Origin: Holophagales bacterium
Lineage (GTDB): Bacteria > Acidobacteriota > Thermoanaerobaculia > Multivoradales > Multivoraceae
Length of the DNA stretch: 64,000 nt
Assembly (NCBI GenBank): GCA_009836625.1
Contig: VXVC01000005.1
Coordinates: forward strand, 149,345 to 213,344
Direction: 5' to 3'
In this document: in pieces, positions 15,523 through 24,093 of the stretch
How positions within the stretch are numbered: the stretch's first letter is position 1
Layout: every line of letters begins with the position of its first letter
The notes under the pieces: generated by a model
Told to the model about the DNA's origin: nothing
The model's input: only the letters and a program-made list of their open reading frames with translations
The model's database searches: none
Translations under genes and position numbers: made by a program

Positions 15523-16125
15523 TCAGGGGTTGTGGGTTGCGGGTGAAACGGACGGCATCGTGGCCGTCCGGGAAATCGGTGGCGGGCCGCCGGTGAAGGC
15601 CAGAACGACGCCGTCCCAGGAACGTTCGAAGGTCCTGGAAGTCATGCGCAGCCGCCCGAGGGATGGGTCGTCGATGACGAGTTCGTCGCCGGCGCTGCGG
15701 ATGACGACGAAGTGGTCGCCGTGCACGTGCGCAATCGCGGGCAGCGGGATGTCGCGGAGGCGTTGGACGGGAAGCCGGAGGCCCTGGCTCGTCACGCCTC
15801 GCTCCTCCGCGGCCTTCTTGAGCGCCAGCAGGCTGGTGCCGTCCGGCCCGGTTCCGGTGGCGACCTCGAGCTCGGCGAGGGTCGTGTCCCGGATGCCCCA
15901 GTGGTCGAGGACCATCTTCAGGGCCGCCGGGCCGCAGTCGGAGCGCCTCTGCTGGCGGACGATCTCGCCTGGGGCCGGCGCCGATGGGTCGAGGGTGGCG
16001 GCCCAGGCAAGCCGGTCCATGGTTGGCCCCAGTGCCCGGGCCGCGACCGTCACGAGGCCGGCCGCAAGCAGCAGACCGGCGGCGGCCGCGTGCGGTGGGC
16101 GAACCCGGAACCGCTCAGAGCGCAT
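15523..16125 (-). CDS. Stand-alone peptidase C39 (double-glycine leader peptidase), membrane-anchored or periplasmic
   Basis: 200 residues. A hydrophobic segment at about 13-31 suggests a signal anchor, so the enzyme domain should face the periplasm. Peptidase C39 features: IVRQQRRSDCGPAALKMVL at 55-73 with Gln58/59 as candidate oxyanion-hole residue and catalytic Cys64, His138 in HVHGDHFVVI, and Asp152/153 in IDDPSLG. All expected catalytic positions are present. C39 domains normally form the N-terminus of peptide-exporting ABC transporters and cut after GG; here the domain is separate. The start overlaps the redoxin gene by 11 nt, and four candidate substrates follow immediately. Confidence 0.88.
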   Translation of the reverse strand: MRSERFRVRPPHAAAAGLLLAAGLVTVAARALGPTMDRLAWAATLDPSAPAPGEIVRQQRRSDCGPAALKMVLDHWGIRDTTLAELEVATGTGPDGTSLLALKKAAEERGVTSQGLRLPVQRLRDIPLPAIAHVHGDHFVVIRSAGDELVIDDPSLGRLRMTSRTFERSWDGVVLAFTGGPPPISRTATMPSVSPATHNP

Positions 16126-16618
16126 CGGTTCCGGATTCCAGAAAGGAGCGCCAGGCGGTCGCTGGACGTTCTCCGGTGGTGACCGCGAGGATCCGCGACT
16201 GCCCGTCGATCAGGAACACGAGCGGTACATGGACGACGCCGAATCGCTTCGAAACGGAGGCGTCCGGGTCGGCGATGGCGAGAAGGTCCTCACCGCTCGC
16301 TTCGGGCGCATGGGTGCCGGCGACGACCGCGATCAGGTCGAAGGTCGGACCCTCGGTCCGGGCCATGCGCCGCAGGGCGGTGATGGTGCGGTCGCAGTTC
16401 CCGCAGCCGGCCCTGGCGAAGGTCACGACCCGGAGCCGGCCGGGAGAGGCCGGCAGGGCTTCACCGTCCGCGAGACCCGGTAGCGCGGGGAACAGCGCGC
16501 CGACGTCAGGACGCTGAGCCTGCCGCGCGCGGATCCCGGATTCGAACCAGATCAGACCTCCGAGGGGGGCGAGGACGGCTACGGCTACGGCGGCGATGGC
16601 CAGGCGGCGACGGTTCAT
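16115..16618 (-). CDS. TlpA-like thiol-disulfide oxidoreductase
   Basis: 167 residues from ATG 16618. An N-terminal membrane anchor or signal (about 7-25) puts a thioredoxin fold outside the cytoplasm. The redox motif CGNC is at 72-75 in VVTFARAGCGNC, and the cis-proline loop is HVP at 130-132. CGNC is unusual next to the WCxxC seen in most TlpA/ResA proteins. Located directly upstream of and overlapping the C39 gene, it is well placed to make or repair the disulfides predicted in the four two-cysteine peptides. A general redox role cannot be excluded. Confidence 0.8.
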   Translation of the reverse strand: MNRRRLAIAAVAVAVLAPLGGLIWFESGIRARQAQRPDVGALFPALPGLADGEALPASPGRLRVVTFARAGCGNCDRTITALRRMARTEGPTFDLIAVVAGTHAPEASGEDLLAIADPDASVSKRFGVVHVPLVFLIDGQSRILAVTTGERPATAWRSFLESGTDAL

Positions 16619-16851
16619 CGCGGCTCTCCCGCAGTCGCCCGGCCGCGGACCGCCGGTCTTGTCCGGCTGTACAGCATGGAGACGAGTGGCTCGGACCGCG
16701 CGCCGAGCAGGCGAAACGCACGTGCCAGGCCTGCTTCGAGGGTGCTGGCCGGAGGATGGGAGAGTCGGGGATTCCATCCGCGCAGCCGATGACGGGCACG
16801 CGGACCGGTTGGCGGTCGGCGGAGATTCGGAGAAAGGTTCGGGGACGTCAT
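16615..16851 (-). CDS. Small basic hypothetical ORF overlapping the redoxin gene
   Basis: 78 residues from ATG 16851 (GGGAGCTGGACG just upstream) to a TGA that overlaps the redoxin ATG by 4 nt (ATGA). The product is proline- and arginine-rich with no cysteine, no signal peptide and no recognised domain. Third-position GC looks lower than in neighbouring genes, which weakens the case. The exact ATGA coupling is the main argument for it being real; otherwise this is just the leader region of the operon. Confidence 0.35.
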   Translation of the reverse strand: MTSPNLSPNLRRPPTGPRARHRLRGWNPRLSHPPASTLEAGLARAFRLLGARSEPLVSMLYSRTRPAVRGRATAGEPR

Positions 16852-16958
16852 CGTCCAGCTCCCGTGTTTCCGTTCGTGACGACCAGACGGCCCTTCGGCG
16901 TCGGGTCGTGGTGATCGATGGCCGGGTTCAGCGGCCGCGTGTATCGACTAAGACGCAA

Positions 16959-16996
16959 AAGGGCCTTCGGAACCCGTAGCGGTTCCGAAGGCCCTT
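16959..16996 (-). terminator. Strong intrinsic terminator after the SNF2 gene
   Basis: A perfect 16-bp stem (16959-16974 with 16981-16996) and a 6-nt loop lie 34 nt beyond the SNF2 stop at 17030. On the minus strand the stem is followed by TTTT if its last T's are counted, as in a rho-independent terminator. It separates the helicase transcript from the peptide operon. Confidence 0.85.
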
Positions 16997-17029
16997 CGAT
17001 GCAGCCGGCAGGACCGGCCTACTCGGGCG

Positions 17030-20000
17030 CTAGCTCAGCAGGAGCCGGAGATCGTCGGCGGTGAGATCCCGCAGGGACGACCCGCCGCCTTCGAGGATCG
17101 CGTCGGCGATCTGCCGCTTCGAGCGCTGGAGTTCCAGCATCTTCTCTTCCACGGTGTCGCGGGCGATCAGGCGATAGGCGAACACGGGCTGGGTCTGGCC
17201 GATGCGGTGGGTGCGATCGATGGCCTGCGCTTCGACGGCCGGGTTCCACCACGGATCGAGCAGGAAGACGTAGCCGGCGGCGGTCAGGTTCAGGCCGACA
17301 CCGCCCGCCTTCAGGCTGATCAGGAAGATGTTCGTGTCCGGGTCGCTCTGGAAGTGGTCGACCACCTCGCCGCGGTTCCGGGTCTGGCCGTCGAGGTAGG
17401 CGTACGGGACGCCCTGCTTCTCGAAGTGGCTCCGTACGTAGGCCAGCAGCGACGTGAACTGCGAGAACACGAGGCACTTGTGCCCCTCGGCGAGCACCTC
17501 GGACACCTGCTCGAACAGCGACTCGAGCTTGGCGCTGCCGGCGTCGTTCCAGGATTCGTCGATGAGCCCAGGGTGGCAGGCGACCTGCCGCAGGCGGAGC
17601 AGCGCCTCGAGCACCTGCATCGCCGATCCGCCGACTCCCTTGTCCTCGACCTGCTTCAGCAGGCTGTCGCGGTAGCCGGCCCGGAGCTGATCGTAGATCT
17701 CCTGCTGCTTCGGGTTCAGCGTGCACTGCAGAATCTGCTCGGTCTTCTCCGGCAGATCCGGGAGCACCTCTCGCTTGCTGCGGCGGAGGATGAAGGGCCG
17801 CAGACCCTTGGCAACGAGGGCGAGTTCCTGTTCGCTCGGCGCCCGGCCGCCGGCAAGCACGTCCAGGGCCGGCAGCCGGCCGAGCAGACCCGGATTGAGG
17901 AACTCGAAGATCGAGCCGAGCTCGCCCAGGTGGTTCTCGATCGGAGTGCCGGTCAGCGCCAGGCGGTGCTGGCCGTTCAGCAGGCGGCAGGCCTTGGCGG
18001 TCTGCGAGGTCGCGTTCTTGATCGCCTGGGCCTCGTCGAGGATCACGGTGTCGAAGTCGACGGTCGCGAGGTAGCCGATGTCGCGGCGGACGGTGCCGTA
18101 CGTCGTGACGACGAGGTCGGCGGAGGTGACCTCGTCTCGCAGGTCTTCACGGTCGCGACCGGCGTACTCCAGCACCTTGAGATCCGGCGTGAAGCGGGCG
18201 GCCTCGTCGACCCAGTTGTACACCAGGCTGCGCGGCGCGACGACCAGGTAGGGCAGTTTCGTCGTCCGCGAGGCGGTTCGGTACATGCGGAGCAGGGCCA
18301 GCGCCTGGATCGTCTTGCCCAGCCCCATGTCGTCCGCGAGCACGCCGCCGAGGCCGAACTCACGCAGGAAGCAGAGCCAGCCCAGGCCGAGGCGCTGGTA
18401 CTTGCGGAGCGTTCCGACGAAGCTGCGTGGCTCCTTCTTCGGCTTGATCGACGAGAACGTGCTCAGTTTCTCGCGTAACTCGGCGAAGGTCTTGCTGACG
18501 TTTACCGGCGGCGTCACCGCCAGGAGCGCGTCGACCAGCAAGGCCTGCGAGGGCAGGAAGCGCAGTCCCTCGTCGCTCGAGGCCTGCGCGAGCTGGCTGA
18601 GCGAACCGTAGTTCTCGACCCAGGCCGCCGGCAGCAGTCCCTTCGAGCCATCGTCCAGCTCGACGGATCGCCGACCCTCCGAGATCGCCGAGAGGATCTC
18701 CGAGAACTCGATCTGGTCCTCGCCGAAGTCGATCTGGCCGGTGAGTTCGAACCAGTCGACACCGCTCTCGATGCGTAGCGCCGGCGGGCTTGGCGGCCGG
18801 ATCGAGGCGCCGTGGGCTTCGACCTCCCATCCCTCGGCGAGCAGTGGCTCCGCGACCGCGGGCAGGTCGCGCGGCTCGAGTTCCAGGCTGTGGCCGGCCT
18901 TGGATGCGACCGGCTTCAGGCCGAGCTCGAGGAGACGGACCAGCGCGTCCTGTTCGACTTTCAGGTCGCGCCGCACGAAGCGGTGTTCTTCCCAGTCGAC
19001 CACTGCCGACCTCGAATCGCCGGCGTCGACGGTGAGGCTGCCGTAGCCGAAGGAGAGTCGGGCCTCGAGCTGGGGATTCATCCACTCCGGCGCGTCCTCC
19101 GGCTCGAGCGCCAGTCGCGGCTGGGGCACCGGGGACTCCTCCGAGAGGTAGACCTCTTCCGGGAGCTCCAGAGGGGGCAAGGTGGGCAGCTCCAGGAGGC
19201 TCGTAACGGCCGCTTCCAGGTCTTCGTCCGGGATGACCAGGTCGCCGCTTGCGCCGAGCAGGGAGTACCAGGGCTGGTCGCGCTGCGGTTCGAGGTGCAG
19301 GCGGGCGATCGAGTTGTCGAGCAGCAGCAGCGTGTTGCCGGCTTCTTCCGGGTTGGCGCCGGACGTGACGCCGTTGCCGTTGGGGAACGGCAGCACGAGT
19401 GCCGCGCGGCTGAGAGGTGTCGTCTCGTCGCCGCGCTTGAGCAGTCCGCGGAGCCGAATCCGGCTGGCGGCGGCGATCTCCAGTTGCAGCGTGAGGCGCC
19501 AGGGCTCGCCGTCGTCGAAGCTCACCGGGTGCAGGTTGGCGAGGGACCGGCCGTCCCACCAGAAGAGCTGGCCGTCTTGGCTGAGGCGCGGCAGCAGGTG
19601 ATCCACCCAGTTCAGGGGCACGAAGACGCGCTGGATCTGAGGCCGACCCGGGGGTCGGCCGCGCCCGGCCTTGCGCTTGCGGCCCTGGCGCTGCGGCGCT
19701 TCGGGTGGCAGCGCCGTGACCATCGCCGGCTCGGCTGTCGGGGACGCGCCGTTCGTCGGGGAGGCGTCGGCGTCGAGTGAGTTCAGGCCGAGCAGTTCCT
19801 CGACTTTGGCGTGGTCGATGTTGAGCCGCTTCAGCTTGCCGAGTTCACCCTGCGGATTCCGCTTGCGGCCGAAGATGTCGATCATCAGGCCGCCGGCGTT
19901 GCGGCTAGTCGCGGCGTTGATCAGGAACCGGATCTCGGGCTCTCCGTGCCTTGCCGAAGAGGACCTTTCGGGAAGACCCTGCCGGTCGATGTCCTCCCGA

Positions 20001-20644
20001 ACGGCGTCCACTACCGACCGCCAGCTCGTCGTCGCGGGTGTTCGCCTCCGGCGCCGGTTGCGGCTTCTGCGGGTGCGTCGGGAAGGGCGGGGAGTTTCCT
20101 TCGCGGCGTCGTCCGCGGGGTCCATCGCGTCCAGGGCCGATCCTGGTATGGAGACCTGTGGAGGCCTTGTCTTCCGCAGCGAAACGCGGCCCGATCCGGC
20201 AGGCTGGCTCTTCGGTTCGTTGGCGGCGAGTTCCAGCAGCGACGCCCAGATGTGGCCGCAGGCCGTGCCGCCGGCGAACTGCGGGCAGCCGCATACCGCG
20301 TGGAGAATACGTTCGTTGGGCACTCTCGACCAGTCGATTTCGACCGTGGCGACGACGTTCGCCGACGGGTCCGTCGGGGCGGCCCCGTCGCCGGGCGTCA
20401 GCGCCTGAACGATGGCCCGGGCGCTCGTTTCATCGACTTCCAGCTTCACGTTGCCCGCCGAGAAGACGGCCTTGCCCACTTCGCGGTCCTCCGGGCGGAA
20501 GTGAGACGCACTGCGCTGATGGAGCGCGACCGTGCGCGTCTTGCTCGGGCCCCCGCGTTGGCGGGGACGCCGCCTACGGCGGGTCGCCCGCCGTTTGGGG
20601 ACGGCAGGTGTCCCGGTGGGGTGTTCGCCTTGCGCTTCTGGCAT
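17030..20644 (-). CDS. SNF2-family helicase with N-terminal SWIM zinc finger
   Basis: 1204 residues from ATG 20644; the open frame continues upstream to 20938 but that part is composition-biased. After a basic, disordered N-terminus (KRRATRRRRRPRQRG), a SWIM-type zinc site lies at about 115-130 (VCGCPQFAGGTACGH). The SNF2 ATPase has Walker A DDMGLGKT near 772 and VILDEAQAIKN near 870 (DEAQ rather than DEAH). The helicase C lobe has VFSQF near 1058 and DRTHRIGQ near 1146. Bacterial SWIM-SNF2 proteins are RapA/HepA-like remodellers with a presumed role in transcription or repair. Divergent from the PhyH gene and followed by a strong terminator. Confidence 0.92.
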   Translation of the reverse strand: MPEAQGEHPTGTPAVPKRRATRRRRRPRQRGGPSKTRTVALHQRSASHFRPEDREVGKAVFSAGNVKLEVDETSARAIVQALTPGDGAAPTDPSANVVATVEIDWSRVPNERILHAVCGCPQFAGGTACGHIWASLLELAANEPKSQPAGSGRVSLRKTRPPQVSIPGSALDAMDPADDAAKETPRPSRRTRRSRNRRRRRTPATTSWRSVVDAVREDIDRQGLPERSSSARHGEPEIRFLINAATSRNAGGLMIDIFGRKRNPQGELGKLKRLNIDHAKVEELLGLNSLDADASPTNGASPTAEPAMVTALPPEAPQRQGRKRKAGRGRPPGRPQIQRVFVPLNWVDHLLPRLSQDGQLFWWDGRSLANLHPVSFDDGEPWRLTLQLEIAAASRIRLRGLLKRGDETTPLSRAALVLPFPNGNGVTSGANPEEAGNTLLLLDNSIARLHLEPQRDQPWYSLLGASGDLVIPDEDLEAAVTSLLELPTLPPLELPEEVYLSEESPVPQPRLALEPEDAPEWMNPQLEARLSFGYGSLTVDAGDSRSAVVDWEEHRFVRRDLKVEQDALVRLLELGLKPVASKAGHSLELEPRDLPAVAEPLLAEGWEVEAHGASIRPPSPPALRIESGVDWFELTGQIDFGEDQIEFSEILSAISEGRRSVELDDGSKGLLPAAWVENYGSLSQLAQASSDEGLRFLPSQALLVDALLAVTPPVNVSKTFAELREKLSTFSSIKPKKEPRSFVGTLRKYQRLGLGWLCFLREFGLGGVLADDMGLGKTIQALALLRMYRTASRTTKLPYLVVAPRSLVYNWVDEAARFTPDLKVLEYAGRDREDLRDEVTSADLVVTTYGTVRRDIGYLATVDFDTVILDEAQAIKNATSQTAKACRLLNGQHRLALTGTPIENHLGELGSIFEFLNPGLLGRLPALDVLAGGRAPSEQELALVAKGLRPFILRRSKREVLPDLPEKTEQILQCTLNPKQQEIYDQLRAGYRDSLLKQVEDKGVGGSAMQVLEALLRLRQVACHPGLIDESWNDAGSAKLESLFEQVSEVLAEGHKCLVFSQFTSLLAYVRSHFEKQGVPYAYLDGQTRNRGEVVDHFQSDPDTNIFLISLKAGGVGLNLTAAGYVFLLDPWWNPAVEAQAIDRTHRIGQTQPVFAYRLIARDTVEEKMLELQRSKRQIADAILEGGGSSLRDLTADDLRLLLS
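20551..20593. repeat. Cluster of short palindromes inside the SNF2 N-terminus
   Basis: Three adjacent or overlapping hairpins: 20551-20556/20561-20566 (6 bp), 20568-20572/20577-20581 (5 bp) and 20577-20583/20587-20593 (7 bp). They encode the Arg/Gly-rich stretch after the start. They resemble REP-type elements; no second copy was found in this window. Confidence 0.35.
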
Positions 20645-20914
20645 TCCGGTGGGGTATCGACCCGTTGAGTCCACTGGCGCCGCCGGCTGGCAGTTCAGTT
20701 CCTCCCGGAGGACGAAGCGACGTGGTTGACGTCTCGGGAGCTGAAGCGCGGCCGCTTTGAGGCATCTGGTGGCGACAGCCGGGTGGACGGTCCCCTGCCT
20801 CGCGGCGCCGTGAAAGCTCCGCGATTGTAGCCCAAACAAGGGATGAGGCCAAGTGGCTGTTACGATCGGACGCTCCAACGAGAAACCGACCTGGATCGAG
20901 TCAGGAGTTCGACG

Positions 20915-21814
20915 ATGGCGCAGACAGCGACCGCGCAACTCGAAAGACCGGTAGCCCGGAAAGAGGCGCGGCCGGCGCCGGAACGGCTGACGGAGACCCG
21001 GCAGCCGTTCGACCTTTCAGACGAGATGGCGGCGACCGTCGAGCGGCTCGGCATGGCGCAGAACGTCCACGACATGCAGGAGCAGGGCTACACGATCCTG
21101 CGCGACGTGGCGCCGCTCGAGTTCACGGAGCAGTTGCGAGAAACCTGCCTGCGCCTGGCGGAGGAGACGGAAGGCCGGGCGAAGGGCCGTTCCGCTGCCC
21201 TCCTGCTTGGCCGCGACTCGATCTTCGAGGACGTCGTCCTCCGGCCGAAGCTGCAGGCTCTGGTCGAGGTCATGTGCGGCAAGGGCGCGCTCCTCTCACA
21301 GTTGATCTGCAGCGTCCGGCCTCTGGGGGCAGCGAAGCTGCCGCTGCACGCGGACCAGAACTGGCTGCCCGCTCCGTTCCCCGTTCACAACCAGTTGCTC
21401 ACGCTTTGCTGGGCGTGCGACGAGTTCACTGAGGCCGGTGGCTGCACGAAGGTGATCCCGAGAACCCATCGCCTGCGGCGCCATCCGAACGAGGAGGAGG
21501 TCGCGACGGAGCCAGGCGCGATTCCGACGGAGTGCCCGGCGGGTTCCGTCGTGGCCTGGGACGGTTCTGTCTGGCACGGCAACTACCCGCGCGCGATTCC
21601 CGGTGAGCGCGTCGTGCTGCACATCACGTTCTCCCGCCTGGCGCTGCGCCCGGTAGAGGACTACAGCCACCTCGACGAGGCGTGGCTCGAGGGCAAGCCC
21701 TGGCCCCTACGGGTCATGCTGGGCCGCGAGGATTTCCTGGGCAGCACGACGGTTGAGCGGGGGCACGCGGACTACACGCATCTGGTGCGCACCTTCAACT
21801 GGGCGAAGACGTAG
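20915..21814 (+). CDS. Phytanoyl-CoA dioxygenase (PhyH) family protein
   Basis: 299 residues from ATG 20915, with CAGGAG upstream. The non-haem iron site appears as an HxD in LHADQNW near 144 and a distal His in SVWHGNY near 218. The 2-oxoglutarate-binding Arg is probably the one in PGERVVLHITF. PhyH enzymes hydroxylate lipids or small metabolites using Fe(II) and 2-oxoglutarate; the substrate here is unknown. An N-terminal extension of about 45 residues precedes the core. Divergent from the SNF2 gene across 270 nt, where I see no other gene. Confidence 0.85.
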   Translation: MAQTATAQLERPVARKEARPAPERLTETRQPFDLSDEMAATVERLGMAQNVHDMQEQGYTILRDVAPLEFTEQLRETCLRLAEETEGRAKGRSAALLLGRDSIFEDVVLRPKLQALVEVMCGKGALLSQLICSVRPLGAAKLPLHADQNWLPAPFPVHNQLLTLCWACDEFTEAGGCTKVIPRTHRLRRHPNEEEVATEPGAIPTECPAGSVVAWDGSVWHGNYPRAIPGERVVLHITFSRLALRPVEDYSHLDEAWLEGKPWPLRVMLGREDFLGSTTVERGHADYTHLVRTFNWAKT

Positions 21815-21816
21815 AG

Positions 21817-24084
21817 CTACGGCTGGATCAGGTAGGTGAACTTCACCGCGATCTGGCGGTGCGTGCTCTGCCGGTAGCGCAGGTCTTCGGCCATCCAGTT
21901 CTCGTTGTAGACGACGAACAGATCGGAGCCCGGCTTGTAGATCCAGTGCAGGCGGATGTTCGTTCCGAGGTCTCCGGAGAGGTCGTTGTACTGGAGGATC
22001 GTGTTGAGCCGCAGGTTCGGGGTGAAGGTGAAGTTCACGATCTGGCTGTAGAGGCCGACGTCGAAGGCGCCCTGGGGGAGTTCGACGTTGTTGAAGACCC
22101 AACGGGTTTCGGTCTGCAGATGCTTGGAGACCCGGAGGGTGAAGGTGACGCGGCCGGATTCCTGGGTGCCGTTGTAGAAATCGCCGATACCGATGCGCCC
22201 TCGGAAGCCGAGGAGGCGGCTCTGATTGGTAAAGCTGGCGACCTCGATGGTGTCGAACTCGTAGCGCCCCGGCGGGATGACGATGCCGGGCGACACCTCG
22301 AAGGGCGCGACCAGGTTCTCCGTTTCGTTGACGTAGCCCAGCCGCCAGCGATCTTCGGTCGTCATCCTCATGCCGATGGGGGAGAGTTCGATCCGACGGC
22401 TCTCCAGCTCGCCCCCGTCCAGCGTCTCGTAGTAGTCGACGTTCAGTTCTGTGAACCAGGAGCGGACGGGGCCCCGGTCGATTCGGGGCAGCCACTGGAC
22501 CAGCGGGTTCAGATGGCGGACGTTCCGGCGTAGAAGGAAGCCGGCCCTGGGGTCGTAGCCCTTCTCGATCTCCTGGGCGTCCAGGAATACGGTCAGGGTG
22601 CGGCCCTGGTAGTCGAAGTTCAATCCGTAGGCGGACTCGCCGTCGTCACCGTCAGGTGCAGACTCCGCGCTCTCCGAACTTGGGGACGGTTCCTCGCTGA
22701 TGCCGCTGCTGCTCCAGAAGCCACCGAAGATCACCTTCGGCCTCGGCTTGTAGACAAAGTCGACGCCCGCGACCCGGTTCGCCAGTTCGCCGTCCGGCGC
22801 TGCTTCGGTGAGCATCGCGCCGATCGATGACCGCTCGCCGACGTTGCGCTTCAGGCGGGCGACCGTGAACGCGTTCGGAGGCAGTGTTCCATCGTCCCTT
22901 CCGAGGCCGGCGGTTGCCACTCGCAGTACGCCGATATCCCAGCCCCCCACTCGCCCGGTGACGCGGGCTCCCCAGTCGATCGGTACCTGCCGCCCCGCGT
23001 CCAGACCGACTCGCCGTGAGAAGAACGCCTTGAGCACCGGCGGTTGGTAGAAACGGCGGTGGGGAGGGCCGAAGTCGAAGATCCCGGCGTTCTCGAGGAA
23101 GAAGTCGCGCTTCTCGGGAAAGTAGAGGGAGAACCGGGTGAGATTCGTTTGCAACTCATCGACTTCGACCTCGGCGAAGTCCGTGTTGTAGGTCAGGTCG
23201 AGGGCCAGAGAGCGGGTGACGCCCCACTTCAGGTCCAGACCGTAGTCGCCGTCGGTGGCCGGGTCCAGGTCAAGGCGGGGATCCTCGCTGACGTCGCCGA
23301 TGACGTAGGGCTTGATCTGAAGCTGCGCCGACTGGCTGAGTCCGGTCAGGCCGGTTAGCTCTCCGGCCATGGACACCCGGTGTACGGGCTGGACCTCGGA
23401 GCCGACCTGCCCGAGGACGCCGACTTCGCGCGGCAGACCGGACCAGTGGGTCATCTCGCGCTTGTGCGCGATGTAGCGCTGGACGTTGAGGCCCCAGGCG
23501 GGAGCTGCCGGATCGAAACGGAGCGTCGAGATTGGGATGGCGATTTCAGCGGTCCAGCCTGCAGCGGTCTTCCGGGACGCGACGGACCAGATGCCGTCCC
23601 ATTCCAGGTTCAGGTCGCGCCCCTCGTCCGTGACCAGCGTGTCGGTCCTGGCGCCGTTCAGGTTCGTTTCGAAGGCGTAGGCGTTCCGCCGATCGTAGAA
23701 CGTGTCGAGCAGCAGGAGGATCGAGTCGTCCTGGAAGATGCGGCTGTCGCGCTCCATCTCCTTGGCGATGATCGCGTCCGGCTCCGCGTCGAAGGCGGTG
23801 ATGCCGAAGTAGATCGTGCTGTCCGTGAACACGACCCGCACTTCCGTCTGCTCGGTCGCCGGCACGCCGTCGACCGGCTCGTGCTGCATGAAGTCCGTGC
23901 CGACCTCGGAGGCCTGCCATGCCCGGTCGCTCAGGTCGCCGTCGACGGTAGGGGCCTGGTCGACCCGGGTGGCCGCCATGCTCGGGCGTTCGCCGCCGGA
24001 CGCAGCCTCCTGGATGCCGCTGGCTGGCACGGCCGCCATGAGAGTGAGGGCGACGGCGGGGGCGAACTGCTTCGGTCTCGACAT
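21817..24084 (-). CDS. CBM9-like / DUF5916 outer-membrane protein (paralogue 2)
   Basis: 755 residues, signal peptide about 1-23. A CBM9-like domain (VDGDLSDRAWQASEVG, IIAKEMERDSRIFQDDSIL) leads into the DUF5916 region (LTRFSLYFPEKRDFFLENAG), ending KFTYLIQP. Most of the protein is near-identical to 24094-26340. Differences concentrate around residues 385-490, between the conserved LKRNVGERSS and NFDYQGRTLTVFLDAQ. The gene starts 10 nt after its paralogue stops, so the pair is one transcript. A role as paired surface binders or barrels is inference. Confidence 0.87.
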   Translation of the reverse strand: MSRPKQFAPAVALTLMAAVPASGIQEAASGGERPSMAATRVDQAPTVDGDLSDRAWQASEVGTDFMQHEPVDGVPATEQTEVRVVFTDSTIYFGITAFDAEPDAIIAKEMERDSRIFQDDSILLLLDTFYDRRNAYAFETNLNGARTDTLVTDEGRDLNLEWDGIWSVASRKTAAGWTAEIAIPISTLRFDPAAPAWGLNVQRYIAHKREMTHWSGLPREVGVLGQVGSEVQPVHRVSMAGELTGLTGLSQSAQLQIKPYVIGDVSEDPRLDLDPATDGDYGLDLKWGVTRSLALDLTYNTDFAEVEVDELQTNLTRFSLYFPEKRDFFLENAGIFDFGPPHRRFYQPPVLKAFFSRRVGLDAGRQVPIDWGARVTGRVGGWDIGVLRVATAGLGRDDGTLPPNAFTVARLKRNVGERSSIGAMLTEAAPDGELANRVAGVDFVYKPRPKVIFGGFWSSSGISEEPSPSSESAESAPDGDDGESAYGLNFDYQGRTLTVFLDAQEIEKGYDPRAGFLLRRNVRHLNPLVQWLPRIDRGPVRSWFTELNVDYYETLDGGELESRRIELSPIGMRMTTEDRWRLGYVNETENLVAPFEVSPGIVIPPGRYEFDTIEVASFTNQSRLLGFRGRIGIGDFYNGTQESGRVTFTLRVSKHLQTETRWVFNNVELPQGAFDVGLYSQIVNFTFTPNLRLNTILQYNDLSGDLGTNIRLHWIYKPGSDLFVVYNENWMAEDLRYRQSTHRQIAVKFTYLIQP

Positions 24085-24093
24085 CGGATACTG

